Source of the DNA: Euglena gracilis
Taxonomy: Eukaryota > Euglenida > Euglenophyceae > Euglenales
Length of the DNA stretch: 64,000 nucleotides
NCBI GenBank assembly: GCA_039621445.1
Contig: CP154957.1
Location: 26,272,541-26,336,540, forward strand
Direction of reading: 5' to 3'
Below the pieces are notes generated by a model that worked only from the letters and a program-made list of their open reading frames with translations, did not search any database and was not told the origin of the DNA. Position 1 is the first letter of the stretch. Every line of letters begins with the position of its first letter. Position numbers and translations under genes: made by a program. Positions 12,501-22,184 of this stretch are shown here, piece by piece.

Positions 12501-15500
12501 TTTTGAAATCGTCCCAAACACGTCGATTTTTGAGCACTTTTTGGGGAAGTTCCTTGTTTAAAGTGCCATGACAGTGAGCTACTCCCGTCCCCCCCCCCCC
12601 ATGGGAACAGCTCGGGGGGGGGGGGGGACAGGCGGGGGGGGGGGGTGCATGGTTTGCAAGTTCGGGAGGAGTGCACCCCCCTCTGAACCCAACAAGCACA
12701 GGGGGTGTTCACCGAACAGGGGGTGTTCATTGGACATGGTTCAGTGGAGGAAAGCTTCCATTTGCGATGAAATTGCGGTCAGAACAGAGGGGTGTCCATT
12801 GGGCTGGTGTTTGCTGGACACAGGGGGGGGGGGCAGGGAGGGGTATGGAGGTAGAACTGCAGGGGTTGCATACAATTGCTTACCGACCCCCGGGGGGGGG
12901 GGGGGAGGGGGGGTCACTCCACTTTTTTAAAAACCAGTCGGTCACTCATTTTCAAAAAACCAGCCAGTCACTCCCCCCCCCCCGGGGGGGGGGGTCGGCC
13001 ACTCAGAAAAACGGCCACTTTCCAGTCACTTTAGGCCATTTTAGGCCCCAAAAAATTTTCCGGCGCCTTTGGCGCCGGGGTCACTCAAGCCACTTTTGCC
13101 CACTCCTGGCCGACCCCCCCCCCGGGGGGGGGAGGGGTCCGGGCCAAAAACCAGTCAGTCACTTTGAAAAAACCAGTCACCCCCCCCCCCCCGGGGGGGG
13201 GGTTGGTCAGTGCTTAAGCAATTGTCTGGTTGCAACACCACTGCCTGTTTGGAAAAAAATCCTTAACAAACAATCAAGCTGAGTCTGTTTCCCCACAACA
13301 CCAATAGCCATCCCAGCTGCCAGAGCTGTCATCAGGGAGGAATGGAGGTGTGGGAGTGGGGGTGTGAAAAATTGCTTTTTTTTGGATTTCAACCTGCATT
13401 TGGTCCCACAATTCTCAAAATGGTATCAGACTGCCGCACCATGTTGTTCCCAGCATGCACATTCAAAAAAAAGTTTCCACAGGCTCTGCACCTGGACCCC
13501 CCAAAATTTGCGCAAAAATATGCACCGCCAAAAAATGACGATGGAAGTTGACGCCATCTGAGATTATTTTTCAGCCCCCCCCCCAGGGGGGGGGTGCGGG
13601 GGGGGGGGCGGTAGCCCCCCCCCCCCCGCCCATGCCAAAACAGCCAACAGCCCCCCCCCCCCCGGCCCCCCAATAACAAAATCCCCTTGTGTGTGAAGGA
13701 TGGCCACGGGTAAACGCTATCAGCAACGGCCACCCCATGGGTTCACTGGGTACCTTGTAGAGACCAATCAAACAAAATTCAGTGGGAAATGACCCGGCCC
13801 GGAACCTGAAGGGGAATTTCCGTCCTGATCATGGAAGAAGCAACTCAAATTTCCTTAAAAACGTGTTCAGCCCGCCAAATGTTTGCCCTGAAATTCATGG
13901 TCATGAACACGTTTTCCATGAGGGCATTTGTGGCAATGACACGTTTTCCATTAGGGCATCTGTGGCAATCACGTGTCGTCCGAAATCGTCCGAAAAATGC
14001 ATTTTGCGAAATCGATCAACGATCGCGAGCGGATCTCTGGCTGTGAAAGTTGTTCAGGAACAAACTCAACCCTCTCGATCGAAAACTCTTTTCATCAGAC
14101 GACTGGTGGTGATGGTGATGACCAAATTCAGCCACGCCGCTTGGTACTCTTATTTCATGTCATTGGGAAATCCTAATTTCACAATTCTTGTACCTCCCTG
14201 GACCCCAGAAGCCCTCAATTCGAAGACAAAAATCGTTTCTGTATGGTTTGTTAAGCATTTTAAACCAAGCAGCACCCAAAACCACCACAAATTTTGACTA
14301 AGATTCTGGCCGATCCGACGATTGCGAGCGTATCTCGGGCTGCGTGCTACGTTAGGGTACCAAGTTACCCCTCGATCGAAAGCTCTTTTCAACAGACGGC
14401 CAGCGGTGGTCATCAGATTTTTCCACACTTCACGGGGCTCACAAAGTTTGCCGTGCGTTTACGTATGGGGGGAGGGGTAACACGTTTTCCATTAGGGCAT
14501 CTGTGGCAATGACACGTTTTCCATTAAGGCATCTGTGGTCAGGCACGTTTTCCATAAAGGCATCTGTGGCAATGACACGTTTTCCATTAAGGCATCTGTG
14601 GTCAGGCACGTTTTCCATTAGGGCGCCATTTTTTGGGTCTGAATTTCACATTTTCGCGTTTTTGACCCCTTGCGTGAATCATGACCACGAATTTCAGGGC
14701 AGGCATTTGGCGGGCTCTGAACACGTTTTTAAACAAATTGTGGCTGAGCCCAGATTTCAGCCTGAAAACGTGTTCAGGGCCCCCGAAGGGGGCCCCCTCC
14801 TGAACACGTTTTCAGGCTGAAATCTGGGCTCAGCCACAATTTGTGTGTAAAATTTGGTCAAATTTGGAAAAAGGCTAAAATTCTATACAAAAATCGACCG
14901 ACACTAACAGATTCAGCAGGGGCGCCGGGCGCGAGCGAGCGAAGCGAGCCGCCCGGCGCCCCTGCTGAATCTGTTAGTGTCGGTCGATTTTTCTAAAAAC
15001 TATTTTGTCTGGGCCCGACGCCTGTCTTGATATTCATTCGACCGAACCGCCTGGACGGAAATATGGTCAAAAAAGTGGTTTTTGGCCCATTAACGGACGC
15101 CTGAATGGAAATCGACCGACACTAACGGGCGCCTGAATAGAAATCGACCGACACTAACGGGCGCCTGAATGGAAATCGACCGACACTAACGAGCGCCTGA
15201 ATGGAAATCGACTGACATAAACGGTTTCCGATGTCTTGGAAATCGACCGACCTTTTGTGTCCTTTTTTTGAATGCCCTTTTGTTCCGTTTCGGGACATTT
15301 TAGGTTTCAGCCTGAAATCCGTTAATGTCGACCCAACCTTTTGTTCCCTTTTTCGGAATGCAGCTTTTCTTCCATTTTGAAAGAAACAATCTCTACATCA
15401 AGAACTGTGTCTTAAACGCAGACTCTGCATTTTTTCGGAATGCATTTTTTCTTCCATTTTGACAAGAACAATCTCTATCTCAAGAACTGTGCCTAAAACG

Positions 15501-18500
15501 CAGACTCTGCATTTTTTTAGAAACACAGATTGTGACCAAAGCCATGTTGCCAGGAACACAGCCTTGCAATAGAATAGAATTGCAATACAGGCGTCGAGCC
15601 CAGAAAATAGGTTTAACGTGGCCAAATCACTCCTCACCCAAAAGCTTTTCTTTCAGATGACCAGTGATAACAACTGGTTCAGGGCAAATTTGCCGAATGC
15701 TTTGTCTGAAGTCCCAGAAAATGATAATCTTCAGCTCCGTCCTTCCGTCTGTTCCATCCAAAGTTCAGCCAGCTGTGATCACCTGACCACAAAATTTGGT
15801 TTTTTTCTGGTCCATAACGCCTCCACAACCCCATAGGACCAAAAATGTCTTCAAAAAAGGGAGATCCAAAATGTCCAAAAAGTCACTAAAAATTCCCAAT
15901 CTGACCAGCAACAGATTTCAATGGAATGGAAATCGACCGACATAAACGGGCGCCTGAATGGAAATCGACTGACATAAACGGGCGCCTGAATGGAAATCGA
16001 CTGACATAAACGGGCGCCTGAATGGAAATCGACTGACACAAACAATTTCAGGCTGAAATCCGTTAATGTCAGTAGAATTTCAAGACAGGCGTCGGGCCCA
16101 GAAAATAGGTTTTAATGACAACTCCTAACCCTAATGCTATCCTCCCAACAACCCAATTACCAATAGTCCCTGGAAACAAATGGTTCACCCTCAAAAATGA
16201 GATGATCAAGTCCCAAAAAGAATCAATTCCAGCAAAAGTTTTTTCCCAATAATCCATTTTTTCTGGACGATTAATCTAAAGTTCCAAAAACAAAAAAATT
16301 CCCATTAAAGAATTTCAAAAATTGACACTGAAACCCCGACAAAATCTGACATAAAATTCCTGACCCAGAATTTAATGGAAAAATCACAACAAAATTTCAA
16401 ATTTCCATCCAAAAATAGGTTACCCAATTTCCCCCCAAACATTAAACTAATGTTTGGGGGTTTTTTTTCGGCCTGTGAGTGCTGCTGAGTTCTGTGGGAA
16501 TGGGAGAGCTTCCCTTTGACGGACGATCGTTGTGAGCCCAAAGAAGCTCGAAAATGCTCGAAGATGTAAAAAAAAAAGGGTATTTCGGGCGAAATTGGCC
16601 GTGATTCCTTGAACGGGCATGAAGCCAGAGCCCCAAATGCACGGTTTCTATACACAAATTGTGGCTGAGCCCAGATTTCAGCCTGAAAACGTGTTCAGCC
16701 AGGGGCCCCCGAAGGGGGCCCCTGAACACGTTTTCAGGCTGAAATCTGGGCTCAGCCACAATTTGTTTAAAAACGTTTTCAGAGCCCGCCAAATGCCTGC
16801 CCTGAAATTCGTGGTCATGATTCACGCAAGGGGTCAAAAACGCGAATTTGTGAAATTCGGACCGAAAAAACGATGCCCTCACTGAAAACGTGCCTGAACA
16901 CAGATGCCGTCACTGAAAACGTGTCATTGCCACAAATGCCGTCACTGAAAACGTGTCCTTGCCACAGATGCCGTCACTGAAAACGTGTCATTGCCACAAA
17001 TGCCGTCACTGAAAACGTGTCACCCCCCCCCTTTTTTCTTTCTTTTTTTTCTTTTTCCCGCAGCCCTGCCAATATGGCTAAACGCACGGCAAACTTTGTG
17101 AATGGTCTTTTGCCACCTCCCCCTAGGACGGAACTGTTCCTGGCTGCTCTTGCGGTATACCAGCAAGATGCCAAGAAGCCGAAGGTTAACCCCCTTCATG
17201 GCACCTTGCTGGCACAGGGCAATACAAAGAAAAAGTCCGGCACCCTGGGTGCAGAGCTTGCTGCTGTTGCCAACTGTTTGGAGTTCGCCAAACTGTGTCA
17301 ACATCGGCAAGCCTGTTATCCTGAGCTGGATGCTTTCTTTGTTGCCTGGACGGGATGGGAGCTGGAACCCAGCCTGTTGTTCGATGAGGCGAGCGTCATC
17401 GAACAATGTGTGGCTCAACGTGAGCAGCAGTCGGGAACTTTGTTCGTTTCAGGGAATCGTTCGGCAACCTCTTTTCAGACATACGTGAATGCCGTCGCTC
17501 GGGCATTCCGCAAAACAACCACCGAGGGAGTAGTGTTGCCTTCCTCAGAGCGCCAATTCCCCCAGTTCAACGAGATTTTTTCGCGTTCCCTGGAGCGCGA
17601 ACGCGCGCGGAAGGCAGTGTCAACGGCGGTTCGGCCTCCAGCAGACGTGTTGCAGCCTGAAGAGTTGGACCAGTTGCTGAAGAGGGTGAACTGGTCCAAC
17701 GCTTATGATTTGCGGCGGCCATCAAAGTATGGCTCTTTTTTGTGTAAAGCCTGTCGTGTGCCGTGATTTTCGTCCCTTCCCTGTCCTTGTGCCAAGGCAA
17801 CCAAGCCTTCTTGTTGTCGTGTTGTAGAGTGCCCCCGACCCGCCACCTGTTGAGGACCACCCGGCCTCTCAACCGCACTCCGATTTCTCATGACAGCGTT
17901 TTTTGCTTTTTACTCAGGGTTGCCACAAATGCCCTCATTGAAAACGTGTCATTGCCACAAATGCCGTCACTGAAAACGTGTCCTTGCCACAGATGCCGTC
18001 ACTGAAAACGTGTCATTGCCACAAATGCCGTCACTGAAAACGTGTCATTGCCACAAATGCCGTCATTGAAAACGTGTTCATGACCACGAATTTCAGGGCA
18101 GGCATTTGGCGGGCTGAACACGTTTTTAACAACTGTGTCCAGAACGCTGGTTCGGCGTGAAGCCATTGCTCCACGCCCGAACCCGCGTTCTGAGCCACGG
18201 CTTCACGCCCAAACCGGCGTTCTTGACACAGAATTTTTTCTGCAAAAATCCAAAAAAGTGGACCCCCCAAAATAAGATCCCCTTGAGATTTTCAGCAACG
18301 AACCCCAAAAAAGAGACCCGGATCTTATTTGGGGGGGGGGGTAAATTGCTTTGCTTGTGGAAGCTCCTCCCCATGGATCAACTGAGGCACAAACAGAAGC
18401 TGTGCACGTCATCTCTGAAGTTGGGATGACTGGGATTTCTCTTAGCATGCCTGGGCCTGACAAGGCCTAACTGGGTTTGAGGACCCAATCAAGCACACAA

Positions 18501-20688
18501 GATGCGCATTGAAACCGTGTATGGGGGCTCTGGTTTCACGCCCGAACCGGCGTCCAGCTGGACGCCGGTTCGGGCGGGAAATTTTCTGCCCGAACCGGCG
18601 TCCTGGACGCCGGTTCGGGCATGAAACCGGCGTCTAGGAGACCCAAAATAAAAAGTGCCAAAAAGTGTCCAAAATGGTTTGTAGACAGGTGGCAATCATA
18701 TTTGAGCAGTTTTTGGGTGGTCTTGGGCCAAAAATTGGGGGTTTTTGAGGAAAAGTTTCCTTTTGGCCAATTTTGGAGAATTTCTGAAGTAGAATACCAC
18801 GCAGCATGGCAGAAATCTAAGGCCATCTGCTGAAAGCCCTTGAGAAGAGCTTTCGATCGATGGGCAACATGGCAGCTGAAAAGTGCAATTTCAGATATGC
18901 AAATGGGGTCCGAAAAATGCGGAAAAATGCGATCGCTGATTTTGAGAGCGCTTTCCAATCTGGCTGAGTTCTGTGGGTACCAAGCGAAAGGTGTTGGCGA
19001 GACCTTTCGTTATATGCAACCTGAGCTGTGGGATTTGACAAATTAGGATGTCAAATTTTGGAAGACACGATCGCTGAAAATAAGCGCTGCGTGCATTATG
19101 CCCGAATCCTGTGGCCATCTGTCGAAAGTCCTTGAGAAGAGCTTTCAATTGATGGGTAACATGGCTTCCTAAGTGTGGAATCTGCCATTTTTGACCGGCG
19201 GCCCATTTGGGCCAAAGTCGCCCAAAACAGCCCCAAACATGGGTGTTTTGGGCGAAATTGGCCGTGATTCCTCGGCCGCCGGTTCGGGCGTGAAACCAGA
19301 GCCCCCAATACACGGTTTCAAAAACTGTGTCCCAAACGCCGGTTCGGGCGTGAAACCTGTGCCTAGGACGCCGGTTCGGGCTACCGCCCGAACCGGCGTC
19401 CTAGGCACAGGTTTCACGCCCGAACCGGCGTTTGAGACACAGTTCTCGATATAGATGCATGGCATTTAGACATGCTTAAAGAAGCAGGGTAATTTTTCAA
19501 TCACACCCGATCGCCCTGTCACCAGTCATACCCACCTTTCAGGCTTCTCAAAGCCAGTCACGGGCAGTCATGCCTTGTCACGCACGGTCATGCCCAGTTA
19601 CAGAACCCAACCTCAAAGCCAGTCACGCCTGGTCACGCCTGGTCCTGCTCAACCTCCAATTGATCGAGTGCAAACTAGGTCGGCCAACGGCCTCCTCGGG
19701 GGGGGGGGGGGCTACTGCCCCCCCCCTAAAATAACAAAATCCCTTTATGTTGGCAAAAATCTTTGGGGGCTAAGTTCTTTTTTGTTGGTCATTTTGACTG
19801 GGTTTTCCTTGCCACCATATGGAAAATATCATGGGCAGGGGTGAAATTTTGCTAAAAGTGGCCAAAAAAAAGAGATTTTTTCTTCCGAATTTTTGCATAT
19901 TCACCCCCGATTGGGGGGTTCTGGAGTCATTTGGGTTTCCGTTGGTTTTGGGATGATCTGGACAATTTTTTTGAGGGGGAGCTTAAAGTCGGCGAACTTG
20001 ACCCACAGGTACATTAGAGTGGGTGGTCGGCCGACTACCCACTACCCCCCCCCCCACCCCGTCTCGCCAACTAGCTACCGACTGGCTGCCGACTAATTGG
20101 GTAATTGGCCGGCTACCCATTACCCCCCCCAGTCTACCGTTTGCCACTATTTTTTCAGCTTTCTGTTCGCTAAAAGTCGGTGTTTGGGGCCCAACAAACC
20201 TTCCTTTCATGTTCTGCCTTCCACCCTCAGGTTGCAAATTTTGCTAATTAATTGGCAAACACTTGTTTGTTACAACCTCCACCCAAAAATTGCAAGTCGG
20301 TAACATGCATGCAGTAACCCAATGACCCTTTTTTGGATTGGCAAGTTGAGACAGGGGTCCAGCCCCATTCCAACCTGGTTGCCAATCCCGCAGCCATGCC
20401 AGCCCCAAGGTGAACATAGCCGCCCATGTTCGTGTACTCTTCGGCTCTTAATCCACTTGAAATAATGACAGCGACAATCAAACCATAGATCCCCAAGATA
20501 CCTGCCATGACAACGGGCACAATGCCTCGCATGATCAGGTGTGGGGCAGCAACACCCAGATGCGCAACACCAACTGCAGCTTTTGCAGTGCCATAGGCAG
20601 CCCCCAGATTGGCAAATATGAGTGCCACACTTGCACCCATCGCACCAAAAAATGCACCGGATGCTCCGCAGTCAGCAACAACAGTCAT
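9390..20688 (-). CDS. ATP6V0C: V-type proton ATPase proteolipid subunit c, three exons, 176 aa
   Basis: This subunit forms the membrane ring of the V0 sector that carries protons across the vacuolar membrane. Exons 20688-20381, 13327-13291 and 9575-9390 join to 531 nt including TAG, with no internal stop. The protein has the four-helix layout of the family and a normal length (about 155-176 aa). Helix 1 contains AFFGAMGAS, helix 2 [19 protein letters not shown], helix 3 [11 protein letters not shown] plus [11 protein letters not shown], and helix 4 [15 protein letters not shown]. The proton-carrying Glu is at about residue 140. The start ATG lies 6 nt after an AG that could accept the spliced leader. 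Both introns are nonconventional (no GT-AG) and large, so the gene covers 11.3 kb. Exon 2, of 37 nt, is supported by exact frame and family match. A second copy starts at 1718. Identity is very secure; expression is not shown. Confidence 0.92.
9830..11300. other. AT-rich island in intron 2
   Basis: Very AT-rich DNA with almost no G runs, in sharp contrast to the GC-run-rich surroundings. The few ORFs are short and low-complexity; I see no gene. The change in composition and the terminal inverted repeats of the enclosing segment suggest a separately acquired element. Confidence 0.6.
10086..11772. mobile_element. Element with short terminal inverted repeats around the AT-rich island
   Basis: CAAGCACCTATA at 10086-10097 is inverted as TATAGGTGCTTG at 11761-11772. 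Inside each end is an array of CCATTTTAGG-like units (10120-10190; 11622-11683 and 11717-11760). The pair GTATAGGTGGGGGTT (10187) and ACCCCCACCTATA (11684) is also inverted. The order repeat, array, AT-rich core, array, repeat suggests one inserted unit of about 1.7 kb. No transposase ORF is visible, so it would be non-autonomous. Confidence 0.5.
10548..10800. mobile_element. 253-bp AT-rich palindromic (MITE-like) element
   Basis: The left arm starts TGCCTGGTGAAATTCAATTT at 10548 and the right arm ends with its inverse at 10800. The arms are about 100 nt each with few mismatches and a roughly 45-nt loop. It has no coding capacity and lies inside the AT-rich island. Confidence 0.75.
13291..13327 (-). 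other. ATP6V0C: V-ATPase c exon 2 (37-nt microexon)
   Basis: This exon encodes [13 protein letters not shown], counting the codon shared with exon 1. It is the conserved end of helix 3, required between exons 1 and 3. It is bounded by CTGATGAC upstream and AAACAG downstream, giving the CTG (-8 to -6) and CAG (+4 to +6) marks of the two introns. Confidence 0.9.
13900..14430 (+). repeat. Dispersed non-coding repeat, copy 1
   Basis: The part at 14020-14430 matches 26875-27260 in the same orientation. Shared blocks include TCGATCGAAA/GCTCTTTTCA, a CAGACGAC block, GGGAAATCCTAATTTCACAA, TTCGAAGA and TTGTTAAGCATTTTAAACCA. Open frames through it are not conserved between copies (frames shift), so I read it as non-coding. 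Confidence 0.7.
14478..14625. repeat. Minisatellite of about 32 bp (ACACGTTTTCCATTA units)
   Basis: Tandem units ACACGTTTTCCATTAGGGCA then TCTGTGGCAATG, some reading GTCAGGC. It is the inverted counterpart of the array at 16880-17022. Together with the neighbouring spacer and palindrome it forms an inverted pair inside intron 1. Confidence 0.75.
14733..14844. repeat. 112-bp near-perfect palindrome
   Basis: Arms ACAAATTGTGGCTGAGCCCA continuing through AGATTTCAGCCTGAAAACG are mirrored around GGGCCCCCGAAGGGGGCCCC. A second copy is at 16654-16766. Such a hairpin would be very stable in RNA. It has no ORF. Confidence 0.9.
14889..14992. repeat. 104-bp near-perfect palindrome
   Basis: Arms AAAAATCGACCGACACTAAC then AGATTCAGCAGGGGCGCC are mirrored around GCGAGCGAGCGAAGCGAGC. 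The core arms match the palindrome at 8826-8886. Confidence 0.9.
14990..15300 (+). repeat. Dispersed repeat, direct copy (pairs with 8575-8820)
   Basis: This is the same sequence as 8575-8820 in the opposite orientation. It includes the 32-bp minisatellite units at 15092-15225. It lies within intron 1 and is non-coding. Confidence 0.7.
15925..16060. repeat. 32-bp minisatellite array C
   Basis: About four close copies of CGGGCGCCTGAATGGAAATC plus GACTGACATAAA. It is followed by the shared block GGCGTCGGGCCCAGAAAATA at 16088, as after arrays at 9180 and before 15615. Confidence 0.8.
16654..16766. repeat. 113-bp near-perfect palindrome (second copy)
   Basis: Same arms and GGGCCCCCGAAGGGGGCCCC centre as 14733-14844. 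The spacer that follows is the inverse of the spacer before the first copy, so the two blocks face each other. Confidence 0.9.
16880..17022. repeat. 32-bp minisatellite, left half
   Basis: Units CACAGATGCCGTCACTGAAA then ACGTGTCATTGC in tandem. The array stops abruptly at 17022 and resumes at 17920, on the other side of the 897-bp insert. Confidence 0.85.
17023..17919 (+). mobile_element. 897-bp insert splitting a minisatellite
   Basis: Removing 17023-17919 joins …ACGTGTCA to TTGCCACAAATGCC and restores the unit. The insert starts with C and T runs leading to CCCGCAG and ends with TTTTTTGCTTTTTACTCAGG. Both edges therefore look like polypyrimidine-AG splice acceptors. It carries one ORF on the plus strand, antisense to the V-ATPase gene. 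No terminal repeats or target duplication are evident. It may be an inserted exon or cassette of an unrelated gene. Confidence 0.6.
17074..17766 (+). CDS. Hypothetical protein, 230 aa, nested in V-ATPase intron 1 (antisense)
   Basis: The ATG lies 11 nt after a strong polypyrimidine tract and CCCGCAG, a good splice or trans-splice acceptor, and the frame is open to TGA at 17766. Base composition is balanced and protein-like, unlike its surroundings. I do not recognise it firmly. Residues about 130-230 ([12 protein letters not shown], then [18 protein letters not shown] and AYDLRR) recall the transition from core-binding to catalytic domain in tyrosine recombinases (…LTPEEL..LL…LRD). The catalytic R-H-R-Y residues are absent, so it would be a fragment. 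A possible conventional donor (AAA|GTATGG at about 17726) could splice it onward. The tyrosine recombinase idea is a weak inference. Confidence 0.5.
   Translation: MAKRTANFVNGLLPPPPRTELFLAALAVYQQDAKKPKVNPLHGTLLAQGNTKKKSGTLGAELAAVANCLEFAKLCQHRQACYPELDAFFVAWTGWELEPSLLFDEASVIEQCVAQREQQSGTLFVSGNRSATSFQTYVNAVARAFRKTTTEGVVLPSSERQFPQFNEIFSRSLERERARKAVSTAVRPPADVLQPEELDQLLKRVNWSNAYDLRRPSKYGSFLCKACRVP
17920..18085. repeat. 32-bp minisatellite, right half
   Basis: It continues the 16880-17022 array with the same unit and orientation. It ends in GAACACGTTTTT-type sequence shared with 14700-14730. Confidence 0.85.
18133..18231. repeat. Palindrome with GAACGC/GGTTCGG arms
   Basis: CTGTGTCCAGAACGCTGGTT and its imperfect inverse bracket a spacer. 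It belongs to a family built on GCCCGAACCGGCGT, also at 18533-18626 and 19323-19444. Confidence 0.75.
18533..18626. repeat. Double palindrome of GCCCGAACCGGCGTCC
   Basis: Two nested hairpins, 18539-18576 and 18588-18620, each GCCCGAACCGGCGTCC facing its inverse. They sit within a larger TTTCA…TGAAA palindrome. Confidence 0.8.
19323..19444. repeat. 122-bp near-perfect palindrome
   Basis: Arms AACTGTGTCCCAAACGCCGG continuing through TTCGGGCGTGAAACCTGTGC are mirrored around GGTTCGGGCTACCGCCCGAACC. Same family as 18133 and 18533. Confidence 0.9.
19727..20125. repeat. Dispersed repeat block shared with 29.85-30.75 kb
   Basis: AAATAACAAAATCCCTT…TGTTGGCA…GGGGCTAAGT at 19727 and CACCCCCGATTGGGGGGTTC at 19902 recur at 30565-30750. 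The GTCGGCCGACTACCC block at 20025-20060 recurs, inverted, at 29865-30000. The block lies in intron 1, close to exon 1. Confidence 0.65.
20381..20688 (-). other. ATP6V0C: V-ATPase c exon 1
   Basis: 308 nt encoding residues 1-102 and two bases of codon 103. It carries helices 1 and 2 and the start of helix 3. A GT lies near the exon end (…CCAG|GTTGG), but using it breaks the frame with exon 2. Ending at GGATTGGC keeps the frame and puts CAG at +4 to +6 of the intron. Confidence 0.9.
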
Positions 20689-20720
20689 TGTTTTCTGAAT
20701 GAACACAAGCATGAACAGCA
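20689..20720 (-). promoter_or_regulatory. Putative spliced-leader acceptor upstream of V-ATPase c
   Basis: Reading on the minus strand, TTGTGTTCATTCAG ends at 20695, followed by AAAACA and the ATG at 20688. An AG a few bases before the start codon after a T-rich stretch is what a euglenid trans-splice site would look like. The polypyrimidine character is modest, so this is inference. Confidence 0.4.
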
Positions 20721-21840
20721 TGAACACAAGAGATGCCCTCTCCCTGAATTGCCCCGCTTGTAATTGGCCCTTGGAGCCAAAGATTTTTTGGGTGACAAAT
20801 GCCTTTTTGGCTTTGCTTTTTGGTTTTTTTGCACCCCCCATGATTTCCCCCCCCCCCCGCCCCTTGGGGCGAAAAAAGACGATCCAAGAAGGCAAAAAAA
20901 ATCAATACGAGCTGCTTTTGGCACTTTCAGGGTTGAGAAATGCATTGCCAATGAAAGCACTGTCAAGGGTCAGGGTTACGGTTGCAGTTGTTTTGCAGGA
21001 TGTTTGTGGCCAAATGAAATTACTGTTTTGCGACAGTTTTGGGACACTGCAACACAGCCGAATCGCCATGAAGAACAGCTCATCTGCCAGTCGATCCACG
21101 CCAAAACCTTCTTCCCCCATGCTTTGACGATGGGATGTTACTGTGACGATGGGACCTTATGACGTCATTCCTCAGTCACACTCTATTCCTATTGAATCCA
21201 TCCACATTCCCATCAACAGGGCGGAATAGGTGTCCATTGACCATCGGAATTGATGCACAGGCATGAATCGACTGACGGACTCTCAGTTCTGGACTCATGT
21301 TCTCAGTGACATATTTGGCGTTTACCTCAGCTCAGCTGCCAGGAACGGCTGAAAGTGGCCACCCGGCGCTGAAGGCACCGAAATTTTTTTTGGGATTTTT
21401 GTCGAAAATCCATTGACTTTGGGCCATTTTGTCCCAAGTGGCCAAAGTGACCAACCCAAAGTGACCGGGTAGAGAGTGGGTGACTGGTTTTCAAAAAGTG
21501 ACTGACTGGTTTTTTGAAAGTGGAAAGTAACCCCCCCACCCCCTGTTCCCCCCGCGTCCCCCACGTTCCCTCCCTGCATCCCAGATTTCGGCCGGGCACT
21601 TCTTTGGCCATCCAAAGGAAAGATGCATTCAAACTTGATGGCGTCAAAGATGGCATGATGGGGTGTGCCCCCCCCCCCCCCCCCCCCCGCCACAGCACGT
21701 GCCGTGGCGCCCCCTCCCTCCTCTCACCACTGCTCTCAAAACGGTGCGCGCCACAACGAACCCCCCTTCCCCTCCCATCTGCCTCTTCTTCCGTGGTTAG
21801 CTCCAGTCAGGGTTGTCCAGGTTTGGGATTGCGGCTCCGT
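20721..21840. other. Spacer 5' of V-ATPase c
   Basis: No gene recognised. It should contain the V-ATPase promoter region, but no promoter elements can be named for euglenids. From 21465 on, G-run and C-run blocks and CAGTCAGTCACTTT-type repeats resume (the same motif as near 3070, 12950 and 28440). A C run at 21668-21688 is one of the longest in the window. Confidence 0.5.
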
Positions 21841-22184
21841 GCGGAATATTGGCCATGCTAGTTCTGGTGGTCGGGCCGACCTAGGTTGGGCCGACCTTTG
21901 GCCCCGACCTAGGTTGGGCCGACCTTTGGCCATGGCTTATCGACCTCTGGTGGTCGGGCCGACCAGGTCGGCCCGACCTCCAAAAATCCGCATATCCCTC
22001 CCCATTTTCAATTTTTAAGCCCCCCCTCAAAACTTTGATTCACTTAATTCAATGTAAAATGCAAGGAAACCCATCAAAATGTCCCTAAAAACGTCGGAAA
22101 ATGTCCCATATTGAAAAAAAGGGGGTGAAAGGCCAAATCAGTTCCATGGCCAACCCCAAACCATAATCCCAACCCTAAATAAGC

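Larger units (their letters stand above)
9576..13290 (-). other. Nonconventional intron 2 (3,715 nt)
   Basis: It begins AAACAGACTCAGC and ends CTGAGTCTGGGGGT. CAGACTCAG at +4 to +12 pairs without a mismatch with CTGAGTCTG at -14 to -6, the same register as intron 1. It contains the AT-rich island, a 253-bp palindromic element, CCATTTTAGG arrays and several G-run and C-run blocks. Confidence 0.88.
13328..20380 (-). other. Nonconventional intron 1 (7,053 nt)
   Basis: It begins AACCAGGTTGGAATGG and ends CCATTCCTCCCTGATGAC. CAGG at +4 to +7 pairs with CCTG at -9 to -6. After a 2x2 internal loop, GGAATGG at +10 to +16 pairs with CCATTCC at -18 to -12. So 11 pairs form in one constant register, holding the ends together. 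There is no GT-AG that keeps the frame. The intron is filled with palindromes, minisatellites, inverted repeat copies and an insert with an antisense ORF. Confidence 0.88.

Noticed and set aside
12671-13282. A 203-codon ORF as a gene
   Set aside because: It is Gly/Pro-rich from G-run blocks, overlaps the V-ATPase splice region on the other strand and has no domain.
8930-18085. CRISPR array, because of regular 32-bp repeats
   Set aside because: The units are contiguous tandem repeats without unique spacers, and the genome is eukaryotic with introns and retrotransposons.
20371-20381. Conventional GT donor (CCAG|GTTGG) for V-ATPase intron 1 with the CAG acceptor before exon 2
   Set aside because: Using it leaves two extra bases and shifts exon 2 out of frame; the paired CAG/CTG boundaries restore both frame and family sequence.
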